Shown here piece by piece: positions 35,692 through 44,812 of a stretch of DNA of 64,000 nt. How positions within the stretch are numbered: the stretch's first letter is position 1; the number at the start of each line of letters is the position of its first letter. Both the position numbers and the translations under genes were made by a program. The notes under the pieces are model-generated. The model was given only the letters and a program-made list of their open reading frames with translations. It did no database searches and had not been told where the DNA came from. This DNA comes from CAUZIR01 sp965250195 (GTDB lineage: Bacteria; Chloroflexota; Dehalococcoidia; Lucifugimonadales; UBA2962), in contig OZ252295.1 of NCBI GenBank assembly GCA_965250195.1, positions 186,001-250,000 on the forward strand. Reading direction: 5' to 3'.

Positions 35692-36879
35692 TCAGGCCTT
35701 GGCCGCGTCGAGCGCCCGGTCGAGCCGTTCCACAGCCTCGTCGATCTCCTCCTTGGTCACGGTGAGCGGAGGGAGCCACCGCACGAGATCGGGTCGGGTG
35801 ACGTTGAGCAGCAGGCCGTTTGCGTTGCAGGCGGGCAACAGCGCGGCCGCGATGTCGGTGGAGAACTCCAGGCCGACCAGGCACCCCATGCCCCGGACGT
35901 CGGAGATGATCTCGTACTTGGACTTCATGTCGTTTAATCGAGCCATTAAATAGTTACCCATTTCGGCGGCGTTAGCGGGGATGTCGTTGTCGACAATGTA
36001 CCGGGTAGATGCGTTGGCGGCGGCGCAGGTAAGGGCGTTACCGCCGAACGTAGAGCCGTGGTCGCCGGGCTCCAACACGTTGGCCCGCTCGTTGCACATG
36101 AACGCACCGATTGGCACACCGCCGCCAAGTCCCTTGGCGAGAGTGATCACGTCAGGCTCAACGCCGAACGCCTCGTAGCCGAATAGCGTCCCGAGTCGTC
36201 CCAGCCCGGTAGTCACCTCGTCGAGAATGAACAGCAGGTTCTTCTCGTCACACCACGCTCGGACGTCCTGCAAGTACTGGGTAGACGGTATGTTGACGCC
36301 GCCCTCGCTCTGGATGGGCTCCAACATGACCGCCACGGTCTCATCAGTAGTGGCCGCCTTGATCTGGTCGATGTCGTCAAAATCGACGTGCACGAAGCCC
36401 GTCGGTATCCGCGCCCAGGCCTCCTGATACTTGGGCTGCGCCGTAGCTGCGACCATGTTCATGGTCCGGCCGTGAAAGGAGTTGTAGGCGGTGATGATCT
36501 CGCCGGGGCCGTTCTTGTTTAGCCGGCCCCACTTGCGTGCCAGTTTGACCGCGCCCTCGTTCGCCTCGGCCCCGCTGTTGCACAGAAAGACTTTGTCGAG
36601 AGCGCTGTTCTCGACGAGCACTTCGGCCAGTTCCAGTTGCGGCACCGTAAAGAACTGGTTGGAGGTCTGGAGCAATGTGCTCGCCTGCTCGGCAATGGCC
36701 TTGGCCATCGCGGCGTTGGCGTGGCCGACGTTGTTGACCGCCCAACCGGCGGTGAAGTCGAGGTACTCCTTGCCCTCGTCGTCCCAGACGCGGGTGCCTT
36801 CTCCACGCACGATCACCACCGGCTGCCGGTTAACGACGTGCATGTAGTACTTGGACTCCATCGCCCTGTAGTCGGTCAT
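35692..36879 (-). CDS. argD: Acetylornithine/succinyldiaminopimelate-type aminotransferase
   Basis: This class III PLP aminotransferase of 395 residues has LDFTAGWAVNNVGHAN, FLCNSGAEANEGAVKLARKW, AYNSFHGRTMNMVAATAQ, FILDEVTTGLGRLGTLFGYE, and VITLAKGLGGGVPIGAF with the PLP Lys. Position between argB and argG supports N-acetylornithine aminotransferase activity. The ATG at 36879 has a near-perfect GAGGAGAG ribosome-binding site. Confidence 0.93.
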   Translation of the reverse strand: MTDYRAMESKYYMHVVNRQPVVIVRGEGTRVWDDEGKEYLDFTAGWAVNNVGHANAAMAKAIAEQASTLLQTSNQFFTVPQLELAEVLVENSALDKVFLCNSGAEANEGAVKLARKWGRLNKNGPGEIITAYNSFHGRTMNMVAATAQPKYQEAWARIPTGFVHVDFDDIDQIKAATTDETVAVMLEPIQSEGGVNIPSTQYLQDVRAWCDEKNLLFILDEVTTGLGRLGTLFGYEAFGVEPDVITLAKGLGGGVPIGAFMCNERANVLEPGDHGSTFGGNALTCAAANASTRYIVDNDIPANAAEMGNYLMARLNDMKSKYEIISDVRGMGCLVGLEFSTDIAAALLPACNANGLLLNVTRPDLVRWLPPLTVTKEEIDEAVERLDRALDAAKA

Positions 36880-36984
36880 TTTTTCTCTCCTCAAACTCGC
36901 ATGCAAAGTATATTCGGATGGGGAGACAGACGCAGATCGCCTGAGACGATGATTGTCTGGCGCCCCGGCCAGTGACGGGACCGT

Positions 36985-37875
36985 CTAGCCTACGCGGGTG
37001 CCGGGCGTGGCGCCGAGCAGGCTGTCGCGCAGGACGTTAGGCTTACGGCCGTCGACGATGTGGGCGTTGGAGACGGCTGAAGATAGGGCCGTCAGGCACG
37101 CCTCCAGCTTGGGGATCATGCCGCCCGCCACTATGCGCGACGTCATCAGCCCCTTCGCCTGCCGCTCGGTCAGTCGAGGGATCAGCCGCTTGGAAGAGTC
37201 CAGCACGCCGGGCACATCGGTAAGCATGAGCAGCCTGTCGGCCCCCAGCGCCGCCGCAATCTCGCCAGCAGCCAGATCGGCGTTGATATTGAGCATCCCG
37301 GGAACAGAGTCGGACCCGGCGTTCATGGCGACCGGCGCGATGACGGGGATGCAGCCGCTCTTGAGCAGGTCGATGATGGGTGAGGGGTCAACCTCCGTCA
37401 CCCGCCCGACGTGCCCCAACTCAGGGCTGTGTGCCGTCGCTTTCAGCAGGCCTCCATCGACGCCCGATAGGCCGACGGCCTTGCCTCCGAGCGCGAGGAT
37501 TCCGCCGACCAGGGACTTGTTGACCAGGCCCGTGAGCACGGCCACAACGACGTCTAATGTTCGATCATCGGTGACCCGGAGCCCCCGGACGAATTTGGGC
37601 CGAATGCCCTGTTTTTCCAGCCATTCGGTAATGACCTTGCCGCCGCCGTGGACGACCACCGGCGAAACGCCCCTTTTTTGCAAGTCCACCAGATCGGCAA
37701 GGGTTGTGTCATTGGAACCGAGCGTGCTGCCGCCGATCTTTACGACGACGACTTGCTGAGTCGCCCGCCTGTCAGAAGGCATCGCGGCGTCGACCTCGTC
37801 GGGCGCCGGTTCTGCCGGACCGGTCAGGCCGCCAGAGGGGTCGGAGGGGATGGACTGTGACATCGGGGAGTGCAT
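36985..37875 (-). CDS. argB: Acetylglutamate kinase
   Basis: ArgB phosphorylates N-acetylglutamate. The core starts QQVVVVKIGGSTLG and has VVVHGGGKVITEWL, KFVRGLRVTDDRTLDVV, MLNINADLAAGEIAAAL and LLMLTDVPGVLD. Up to about 50 residues precede the core, a P/S-rich extension not typical of the family. In-frame ATGs at 37875, 37863 and 37782 are possible; 37875 begins 5 bp after the argJ stop. Arginine-insensitive or -sensitive type cannot be decided by eye. Confidence 0.94.
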   Translation of the reverse strand: MHSPMSQSIPSDPSGGLTGPAEPAPDEVDAAMPSDRRATQQVVVVKIGGSTLGSNDTTLADLVDLQKRGVSPVVVHGGGKVITEWLEKQGIRPKFVRGLRVTDDRTLDVVVAVLTGLVNKSLVGGILALGGKAVGLSGVDGGLLKATAHSPELGHVGRVTEVDPSPIIDLLKSGCIPVIAPVAMNAGSDSVPGMLNINADLAAGEIAAALGADRLLMLTDVPGVLDSSKRLIPRLTERQAKGLMTSRIVAGGMIPKLEACLTALSSAVSNAHIVDGRKPNVLRDSLLGATPGTRVG

Positions 37876-37880
37876 GGCTT

Positions 37881-39098
37881 TCAGGTCGTGTAGGCGGAGT
37901 TGAAGATGACGTATTCCTCGGTGAGGTCGCTGCCCCACGCGGTCGCCGCCGAGTCACCGATATTGAGGTTCACTCCCAGCCGCACCTCGGCCGCGCCCAT
38001 GGCGCTGACGACGGCGTCCTTGAAGAACGAGATGGCCTTGCCCTCGTCCACGATCTGGATTTCGTTGATGAACATCTGGATCTTCGACTCTTCTATGGTC
38101 GCGCCACTCTTGCCGAGCGCCATCATCATTCGGCCCCAGTTGGGGTCGCGGCCATGCAACATCGTCTTAACCAGCAGCGACCCGGCGATCTCCCTGGCGG
38201 CTTTGCGAGCGTCAGAGAGGCTCGTAGCACCCTCCACGACTACCTCCATGATGCGCTGGGAGCCCTCGCCGTCTCGCACAAGATCCTTGGCCAGCTCGGT
38301 GCACACGTAGGTCAGCGCTTCGCCAAACGCCTGCGCATCTGGAGAACCGGCCGCGATCTCGCTACCTCCAGCGACCCCATTGGCCATGAGCAGTGCCGTG
38401 TCGTTGGTACTCTGGTCGCCATCGACGTCGATCATGTTGAAAGACGCATTTACGGCCTCGGTCAATGCCGCCTGCAAAAACCCCTGTTTCACCGGGGCGT
38501 CTGTCGATACGAAGCAGAGCATCGTCGCCATGTTGGGGTGAATCATGCCGACGCCCTTGGCCGAGCCACCAACGGTGATCCTGCGGCCACCCGACTCGAA
38601 AGAGACGGCGATCTCTTTCGATCTCGTGTCCGTCGTCATGATGGCGCGCGCGAAGTCGCCGCCGCCGTCGGCGCTGAGCCTCACGTTGCCGATGTTTTGC
38701 CGAATAAGTGCCATCGGCAGCTCGACGCCGATGACGCCGGTGCTGCACACGAGCACCTGTTCGGGCTCGACGCCCGCGTGACCAGCCGCCAGGGCCGCCA
38801 TCTCCTCAGCGTCATGGAGGCCTTGTTCTCCCACGCAGCAGTTGGCGCAGCCGCTGTTGGCCACCACCGCCCGGGCGGTGCCGGTCTTGGCCCGGTCCCT
38901 ACTGAGTACGACCGACGGCGAAACTACCGAGTTGGTGGTGAAAGTCGCGGCCAGGGCGGCCGGGCGCTCGGACAGCAGGATGCCCAGGTCGAGGACGCCC
39001 TCGTCCTGGGTCTTGAGTCCGGCATAAGTCCCGCCGGCCAAAAAGCCCATCGCCGACGTCACTCCCCCGCCCTGTATCAGCTCTATCATCGCTGCCAT
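37881..39098 (-). CDS. argJ: Bifunctional ornithine acetyltransferase/N-acetylglutamate synthase
   Basis: ArgJ recycles the acetyl group from N-acetylornithine to glutamate. The 405-residue precursor has GGGVTSAMGFLAGGTYAGLK, AVVANSGCANCCVGEQGL, VLVCSTGVIGVELP, and MIHPNMATMLCF, where the ATM Thr is the self-cleavage point and nucleophile. The C-terminal GRDPNWGRMMMALGKSG and NIGDSAATAWGSDLTEEYV complete the family. It is the first gene of the arginine unit; AAGGACA precedes the ATG, with a promoter and leader hairpin upstream. argC and argF are not in the window. Confidence 0.96.
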   Translation of the reverse strand: MAAMIELIQGGGVTSAMGFLAGGTYAGLKTQDEGVLDLGILLSERPAALAATFTTNSVVSPSVVLSRDRAKTGTARAVVANSGCANCCVGEQGLHDAEEMAALAAGHAGVEPEQVLVCSTGVIGVELPMALIRQNIGNVRLSADGGGDFARAIMTTDTRSKEIAVSFESGGRRITVGGSAKGVGMIHPNMATMLCFVSTDAPVKQGFLQAALTEAVNASFNMIDVDGDQSTNDTALLMANGVAGGSEIAAGSPDAQAFGEALTYVCTELAKDLVRDGEGSQRIMEVVVEGATSLSDARKAAREIAGSLLVKTMLHGRDPNWGRMMMALGKSGATIEESKIQMFINEIQIVDEGKAISFFKDAVVSAMGAAEVRLGVNLNIGDSAATAWGSDLTEEYVIFNSAYTT

Positions 39099-39111
39099 TG
39101 CACTGTCCTTA

Positions 39112-39134
39112 AAACGGCCCCCAAATCGCCGTTT
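39112..39134 (-). promoter_or_regulatory. Leader hairpin upstream of argJ
   Basis: A 7-bp perfect stem (AAACGGC with GCCGTTT, 9-nt loop) is followed by TTTAAGGACA and the argJ ATG 13 nt later. It has terminator-like form and could modulate translation or elongation in the arginine leader. Confidence 0.4.
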
Positions 39135-39166
39135 ACCAGTCTACGTCCACCCGCACATGAAAAACG

Positions 39167-39195
39167 AGTATACCACCCCCTTCGGGGGCTTAGAA
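39167..39195 (-). promoter_or_regulatory. Putative promoter of the arginine operon with inverted repeat
   Basis: TATACT (39172-39167) lies 17 bp after TTCTAA (39195-39190). The spacer contains a perfect inverted repeat CCCCC-TTC-GGGGG at 39176-39188, a possible operator. No canonical ARG box is seen. Confidence 0.45.
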
Positions 39196-39215
39196 AGTAA
39201 ATGAAGGGGCGTCTT

Positions 39216-40370
39216 TTACGGAGCCTGGGGAAGCGTGACTTCGTAGAGGCGACCGGCGTTGCGGTAGGAGACGTTGCGGGCTACTTCTTCGGCCTGGGCC
39301 GTCGATAGACCGTCGGACACCCAGCCGTCCAAGACCCTGCCCAGCGCGCGCCTGTGCACGATGCCGCTGAGCCAGAAGAAGTCCGGCAGGCCGGGGGCGT
39401 CGGAGCCGTAGAGCACCTTGGTGGAGGGGGCCACGCTGAGCGCGTCTTCGTAGACTCTGTCGGCGTAATGAGCGGCCACCGGGACCGTGTACGACAGGTC
39501 GAAGTAGGCGTTGCCGTAGACGTGGGCCAGGTACGAAACCTCCCGGATGAACGGGAAGCAGTGCAGCATGACGATTGGCGCACCGGAGAAGGCACTGTCC
39601 TCAAACACCGGCCGAAGCTGGATGGGATTGGCCGTGATCATGGATGCCTCGGTGTCTCCGAAGGCGGTATGGAACTGCACCGGAATGCCCTGTTCGGACG
39701 CCATCTTCAGAGCGATTCGCGTGAGGTAGTCCTCCAGCGCCTTGGTTTCGATCCTGTATTTCCCGCCATTTGTATCCAGCGCTTTTTTGTCTGACTCGAA
39801 CGCGTCCGAGGCGTCTGCATGACTGGTCGGCAATATGCCCAGGCCGCTGCGGTAGGCCGAAACGCTCTTGAGCCCGTAAACCCGCTTTGCCTTCAAGTCG
39901 GTCAGCTCGGCGGTGAGCCCGTCAACCAGTTCGTTCAGGCTGTTGGACTCTTCGAACAGTCGTTCAAAGATCAGTTCGAGCCGCCACACCCGCCTCATCT
40001 GGCAGTCCATGTCGGCAAGGAGGTCTTCCATCTCGTCGTAGCTGATCGCATCGTCCACGGGGAACCCGTGGTCCATGATCACGCCCTGAGTGTTGCTGCC
40101 CGCCAGGGTCTGACGAGTGAGCTCGGGCATGCCGAGCTGCGCCCTTGCCTCCAGCAACTCGTCTTCCGGAGTGTCCAGAGGCAGGCCCAGCAACTCGGCC
40201 ATCAGCCTCAGCGACGCCATGTAGCCCAGCGCGTGCTGGACGTGGTCGGCGGTCATGCCGGGGTCGGAGGTCTCGCTGTAATACGACCGGTACGCCTGGG
40301 GCGCGAGGTCCTGCCGGCGGTGCATGGGATGGCAGTGGTTGTCGATCAGGGGGATGTCGCCGAGTCTCAT
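39216..40370 (-). CDS. Amidohydrolase family protein (FluG N-domain-like)
   Basis: This 384-residue metal-dependent amidohydrolase (COG2159 group) starts with DIPLIDNHCHPMHRR (HxH metal motif), has PVQFHTAFGD (His), IVMLHCFPFIREV (His) and VLYGSDAPGLPDFFW (catalytic Asp). The sequence resembles the amidohydrolase half of fungal FluG and plant nodulin/GS fusions; a free-standing GS-like protein is encoded 7 kb away. The start overlaps the AKR stop by 4 bp (ATGA), making it third gene of the amidase operon. Confidence 0.88.
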   Translation of the reverse strand: MRLGDIPLIDNHCHPMHRRQDLAPQAYRSYYSETSDPGMTADHVQHALGYMASLRLMAELLGLPLDTPEDELLEARAQLGMPELTRQTLAGSNTQGVIMDHGFPVDDAISYDEMEDLLADMDCQMRRVWRLELIFERLFEESNSLNELVDGLTAELTDLKAKRVYGLKSVSAYRSGLGILPTSHADASDAFESDKKALDTNGGKYRIETKALEDYLTRIALKMASEQGIPVQFHTAFGDTEASMITANPIQLRPVFEDSAFSGAPIVMLHCFPFIREVSYLAHVYGNAYFDLSYTVPVAAHYADRVYEDALSVAPSTKVLYGSDAPGLPDFFWLSGIVHRRALGRVLDGWVSDGLSTAQAEEVARNVSYRNAGRLYEVTLPQAP

Positions 40371-41380
40371 TTTGCGTCCTCGGGGGTTGGTGCGCTTTCA
40401 GGAATCAGTAGCTCAGCTTTGAGTTCGGTCCAAAGCGCGCTCGGGATTGGAAGTCCGATCATGGTGGCGTTGTCCAACGCCTCCCCCCGGCTGCGAGCGC
40501 CGGGCACAGTGGCGGCGACGGCCGGGTGGGCGATGCCGAACTGGAGGGCGGCCGCCCGGAGGGGGACGCCCCAGCGGTCGCAGACGGCTTTAATTCGGCG
40601 TGCCCGTTCGATGATTTCCGGTGGCGCGTCCTCATACGTGTACTTGGCTCCCGGACCGATTTCATCGTCGAGACCGGCGGCCAGAATTCCAGAATTGTAT
40701 GGCCCGGCCAGCGTCAGATAGATGCCCGCTTTCTGGCACATGGGCAGGAGCTCATCGAGGCCAGAGGTTTCGAGAAGCGTGTAACGACCGGCCAGCATGA
40801 ACAGGTCGAAATCGGCGCCTTCACGGACGAATTTCACAAGCGGTTCTACGAAGTCCACTCCAATGCCGATGGCTCGCACCAGGCCTTCCTGCTTTAACTC
40901 AAGGACGGCCGGGTAGGCGGTGGCGAGGACTTCGTCGTAAAACTCCGGGAACATGTGGATGTACAGCACGTCCACCCGGTCCAGCTTCAGCCGGGTCAGG
41001 CTGTCTTCGAGAGACCGGCGCACTCCGTCGCGGCTCAGGTCCCAGTGAAAGTCGTTCGAAGCTGCGTTCAGGAAGAATTTTTCATCTCTCGCGCTGGCCT
41101 CTTCGGCGCTAATGGGGTCGAGCACGCGGCCGACCTTTGTCGACAGTACGTAGCTGTCTCTCGGGACGCCCGCAAGGGCGCTGGAAAGGTACATCTCGGC
41201 CTGGCCGTAGCCGTAAAGGGGGGCGGTGTCGATGTAGTTGTAACCCGCCTCCAACGCGGCGTGCACCGCGCCGACGGCCATGTCTTCGGTCACCACTGAA
41301 TAGAGGCCGCCGTGGGGGGCCGTGCCGATGCCCAGCTCGGACAGTTCTACGCCGGTCTGGCCTATGCGTGTCGTTCGCAT
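40367..41380 (-). CDS. Aldo/keto reductase
   Basis: This 337-residue NAD(P)H-dependent (beta/alpha)8 oxidoreductase has GVELSELGIGTAPHGGLYS, YIDTAPLYGYGQAEMYL with catalytic Asp and Tyr, YVLSTKVGRVLDP with catalytic Lys, and YIHMFPEFYDEV with the fourth-position His. It resembles the D-threo-aldose/L-fucose dehydrogenase-like group. The start overlaps the amidase stop as TGATG and its stop overlaps the amidohydrolase start as ATGA. Substrate is unknown. Confidence 0.9.
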   Translation of the reverse strand: MRTTRIGQTGVELSELGIGTAPHGGLYSVVTEDMAVGAVHAALEAGYNYIDTAPLYGYGQAEMYLSSALAGVPRDSYVLSTKVGRVLDPISAEEASARDEKFFLNAASNDFHWDLSRDGVRRSLEDSLTRLKLDRVDVLYIHMFPEFYDEVLATAYPAVLELKQEGLVRAIGIGVDFVEPLVKFVREGADFDLFMLAGRYTLLETSGLDELLPMCQKAGIYLTLAGPYNSGILAAGLDDEIGPGAKYTYEDAPPEIIERARRIKAVCDRWGVPLRAAALQFGIAHPAVAATVPGARSRGEALDNATMIGLPIPSALWTELKAELLIPESAPTPEDAK

Positions 41381-42762
41381 CAGTCCATGTCCACGTTTGG
41401 AGGGTGCTTGGTGTGCCATTCGGTCGCCTGCTCGAAGGCGTGAGCGAGGCCGATGATGGTGCGCTCTTCGAAGTGGCGGCCGATGAGCTGCAGGCTGTGC
41501 GGCAGCCCTTCGACCGACATGCCACAAGGGACCGAAATGGTCGGGTTGCGGGAGAAGTTGAACGGCACGGTGAATTTCCACCAGGGAACTTCCGTCGGTA
41601 GTGTGCCTGCTGTGTCTCCGTCCACCGTCCAGGGGAGCATGGGCATGGACGGGCAGGCGATGACATCGACGCTCTGATACACCCGGTTCAGGCGGCCCGC
41701 AAACTGCTGGCCCCTTTCGCGGGCCCTGGCGTAGTCCTCCGGCCGCGTTTTCAGTGCGTCCAGGAGTAGTTCGGAGAACCGGCCGTAGTCCGTGGCACGC
41801 TCGGGGAACAAATCGCGGTGGGCGTCGAGGGCATCGACGGAGTCCACGATATTCCAGGTCTCTCTTCCCCCCTCCAGAATCGGCACTTCTACATCTATTA
41901 GCTCGGCACCCAGCTGCTCCAGCACATCGATTGCCGCCAGTATCGCCTCGCTGACGGCGGGCTCTACGTCTTCGGTGATGTAGTTCTTATCGACCCCGAC
42001 ACGAAGTCCCTTAACGGGCCGCCCCACGCCGGACCGATAGTCGCCCGCCAGTCCCGGCACGGAGTTGGGGTCGGCGGGGTCGAACCCGGCGATGGCGTCG
42101 AGGAAGATCGCCGCGTCCTCCACGCTGCGGGCCATCGGGCCGACGGTGTCGAGGGAGTTCGCCAGTGGGAAAACGCCGTGGCGACTCACCACCCCGAACG
42201 TGGGCTTGATGCCGGTGACTCCGCAGGCGGCTGACGGCAGCCGAATCGACCCGCCGGTGTCCGAGCCGATGCCCGCCATGCACAGGCCCGCGGCTACCGC
42301 CGCACCGGTCCCTGATGACGACGCACCGGCCCAGCGATTCTCGTCCCACGGGTTCTTGGGAGTGGGCATGTCAGGGTGGTACCAGCCCATGGCGAACTCG
42401 GTCATGTTGAGTTTCCCTAGAATCACCGCGCCCGCCTCTTCCAACAGGCGAACGACGGTAGCGTCACGGTCGGGGATCCAGTCCCTCAGGACCTTGGAGC
42501 CAGCCGTGGTTCGCTCACCCGCCGTTTCCACAAGGTCCTTCACCGCGATTGGCATGCCATGCATCGGCCCCTTGTAATTACCCGAGGCGATCTCTTTTTC
42601 GGCCGTCTCCGCCCGCTCAATGGCCCGGTCCCCCCAAACAGAGAGGTAGCTGTTCAGACGCAGGTCCAGCGTGTCGATGCGGGACAGCATCTCCCTGGTG
42701 GCTTCCACAGGGGAGAGTTGCCCCTTCTCAATCAAGTCCGCAGCTTCGGTGATGGTCTTCAT
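41380..42762 (-). CDS. Amidase (amidase signature family)
   Basis: The 460-residue amidase hydrolyses an amide by a Ser-cisSer-Lys triad. Lys is in GMPIAVKDLVETAG, the Ser-rich loop is WAGASSSGTGAAVAAG, and the nucleophile Ser is in GSDTGGSIRLPSAACG. The middle Ser-rich loop differs from the usual GGSSGGS form. The ATG at 42762 fits family starts; TATCTT at 42780-42775 lies about 12 nt upstream and no ribosome-binding site is visible. First gene of the amidase-AKR-amidohydrolase operon, which may process an amide-containing organic compound. Confidence 0.93.
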   Translation of the reverse strand: MKTITEAADLIEKGQLSPVEATREMLSRIDTLDLRLNSYLSVWGDRAIERAETAEKEIASGNYKGPMHGMPIAVKDLVETAGERTTAGSKVLRDWIPDRDATVVRLLEEAGAVILGKLNMTEFAMGWYHPDMPTPKNPWDENRWAGASSSGTGAAVAAGLCMAGIGSDTGGSIRLPSAACGVTGIKPTFGVVSRHGVFPLANSLDTVGPMARSVEDAAIFLDAIAGFDPADPNSVPGLAGDYRSGVGRPVKGLRVGVDKNYITEDVEPAVSEAILAAIDVLEQLGAELIDVEVPILEGGRETWNIVDSVDALDAHRDLFPERATDYGRFSELLLDALKTRPEDYARARERGQQFAGRLNRVYQSVDVIACPSMPMLPWTVDGDTAGTLPTEVPWWKFTVPFNFSRNPTISVPCGMSVEGLPHSLQLIGRHFEERTIIGLAHAFEQATEWHTKHPPNVDMD

Positions 42763-42817
42763 GGTGCGGAGGATAAGATACCCGGTCACATCGCGCCAGC
42801 GATAGAATCGAATTGTC

Positions 42818-43417
42818 ATGGACCTACCAGGCACTCGGCCCCGGCTGATAGCGATAGCCGGACTCATCGGCTCAGGCAAGAGCACGCTCAGTGCGGAATT
42901 GTCGCAGCACCTGGGAATCCCCACGGTGTCGTCCGACGTCACCCGCAAGGCCCTGGCCGGTATCTCCCCAGGCGAACGAGGCGATAGCGACTATGGCGAG
43001 GGCATCTACTCTACGGGCTTCACCGAACGGACTTACGAGGCCCTGTTCGCCGAGGCAGCTAGATACCTGACCGGGGGATCAAGCGTTGTCATCGACGCCT
43101 CGTTTTCACGCGCCCGCCACCGGGTCTGGCTGGCACAAATAGCGCACGAGGCAGCCACCGAGGCCTGGGTATTTGAGTGCGTGGCCAGTTTTGGCCAGAC
43201 CCGAAGGCGGTTGGAGCACAGGGCGGCGAGGCCGGGGTCCACACCCTCAGACGGCCGCTGGGAAACGTACCTCGGTCAACGCGACGCCTGGGAGCCGATC
43301 AGCAGCGACGAGCCGCTGCGTCACGCGGTGATCGATCAGGCATCGGGCCGCAAAGAGTCTTTCGAAGCCGCGTTAGCGATACTGCAAAAGTGGTCGCTAG
43401 AACAGTCGTCGGACTGA
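42818..43417 (+). CDS. P-loop kinase-like ATPase (AAA_33 type)
   Basis: This 199-residue P-loop protein has Walker A IAGLIGSGKSTLSAEL, a Walker B-like strand SVVIDASFSRARHR, and an arginine-rich lid (QTRRRLEHRAARPG). The form matches small kinases of the zeta-toxin/polynucleotide-kinase-like AAA_33 family, which phosphorylate nucleotides or small molecules; some are found fused to aminoglycoside-phosphotransferase-like domains. TAGAAT (42803-42808) ends 9 nt before the ATG. The target is unknown. Confidence 0.8.
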   Translation: MDLPGTRPRLIAIAGLIGSGKSTLSAELSQHLGIPTVSSDVTRKALAGISPGERGDSDYGEGIYSTGFTERTYEALFAEAARYLTGGSSVVIDASFSRARHRVWLAQIAHEAATEAWVFECVASFGQTRRRLEHRAARPGSTPSDGRWETYLGQRDAWEPISSDEPLRHAVIDQASGRKESFEAALAILQKWSLEQSSD

Positions 43418-43492
43418 CCCGTACGGGCAAAATCGGGCCGATAACGCCCTACTGACTCGTGCGCAATTGGCGCTACACTGCACAAAAGCACA

Positions 43493-44812
43493 GTGACATC
43501 CCCGACAGACAGCGGCCCAGACGACCAGCCCCGCGAGGTAGACCCAGGGTTCCTTGGCGAACTCGAAGCCGAGGTAACGGGCTGGCGCGGGGCCGGAATA
43601 ATCTCAAGCGACCAGGCCCGCCGCATACTCGGCCTCTACGTCGCCGGGCCGGAATCTCGGGCGTCGGGCGCATCAGGCGCGACGGGGGGACGGCTGATCA
43701 CCGCGCTGGGGATTCTCGGCTCCATCCTAGTTGGGGTGGGTGTGATCCTGGCTTTCGCCGCCAACTGGGGCGGGATCGCCAGGGAGGCCAAGATCGCCCT
43801 TGTTTTGATCGCCACGCTATCGGCGTACGGGATTGGCTACTGGCTCCGATATGCCAGGGACTACGACCGCATCGGACTGGCGCTTATTTTGCTGGGCACG
43901 CTCCTGTACGGCTCGGCGATTCACCTGGTAGCCCAGGCCTACCACTTCCCGGTAAACGACCCCGCGCTGATGGCGCTGTGGTTCATCGGCGTCGTGCCGC
44001 TGGCGTACGCCACCGGATCGCTGGCGATCATGGCGCTGTCGCTGGTGCTGTTCCTGTCGGCGCTGGGATTCCGGCTGCAGGACTGGATACAGGAGGGCGC
44101 ACGGGAGGTCGGATTCACGGTTATCTCGGCTTTCGCGATCTTCGGGGTGATGGGTCTGATGCTGAACGGGCTGGGCAGGCTCCAGTTCCTGTGGCGGTTT
44201 ACGAAGATGCACTCCGGCACCTTCCAGGTCGTCGGCCTGGTGACGGCGCTGGGAGCGATCTATCTGCTCGGCTTCCGGGACCTGTACGAAGACTACGCGT
44301 TCAGGAGCCCGTCTGGCGCGATCGACCACAACTCGGTTTCTTACTGGGTGGCCCTGTCATTGGCGGGGGCGATTGCCCTGGTCGGTGCGACTCCGGCAGC
44401 GCGGCGAATCGTGCGCTCTGGTGAGCGAGACCCAGGCACATTAATCGAGGCCGTCGGGCCGCTGGCGCTACTGGTGCCGCTGATCATCGTGACCTCTCTT
44501 CCGGTGGGTGGAGAGGTGGCCTATCCAATAGCTTTCAACCTCGTTTTGCTGGTCGCCATAGTCGCGTTGCTGACGGCCGGTTACGTGAGGGGGCGCGAGT
44601 CATTCGTCAATGTCGGCCTGGTGTTTTTCAGCATCGACGTCATCACGCGCTATTTCGAGTTCGGCTTTGATCTGCTTGACCGGTCGTTCGTGTTCATAGG
44701 CGCGGGACTCGTTCTGCTGCTGGGTGGCTACCTGCTGGAGCGCGGCCGTCGTCGGGTGATACTCCAGATGCAGGGGAACGGGCGAATGCGCGGGGACAGG
44801 GGCGCATCTTGA
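43493..44812 (+). CDS. DUF2157 integral membrane protein
   Basis: This 439-residue protein starts with a soluble DUF2157-type segment (FLGELEAEVTGWRGAGIISS, QARRILGLY) followed by about ten to twelve TM helices. The GTG start is 14 nt after TACACT (43474-43479). It overlaps the downstream GDYXXLXY gene by 4 bp as TTGA. DUF2157 proteins often neighbour GDYXXLXY proteins; the pair's role is unknown, possibly a membrane-stress or transport complex. Confidence 0.85.
   Translation: MTSPTDSGPDDQPREVDPGFLGELEAEVTGWRGAGIISSDQARRILGLYVAGPESRASGASGATGGRLITALGILGSILVGVGVILAFAANWGGIAREAKIALVLIATLSAYGIGYWLRYARDYDRIGLALILLGTLLYGSAIHLVAQAYHFPVNDPALMALWFIGVVPLAYATGSLAIMALSLVLFLSALGFRLQDWIQEGAREVGFTVISAFAIFGVMGLMLNGLGRLQFLWRFTKMHSGTFQVVGLVTALGAIYLLGFRDLYEDYAFRSPSGAIDHNSVSYWVALSLAGAIALVGATPAARRIVRSGERDPGTLIEAVGPLALLVPLIIVTSLPVGGEVAYPIAFNLVLLVAIVALLTAGYVRGRESFVNVGLVFFSIDVITRYFEFGFDLLDRSFVFIGAGLVLLLGGYLLERGRRRVILQMQGNGRMRGDRGAS

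Noticed and set aside
37704..39200. A 498-codon open frame opposite argB and argJ
   Set aside because: It is antisense to two certain genes, is rich in R/H/P as expected for a G+C-rich shadow frame, and has no domain.
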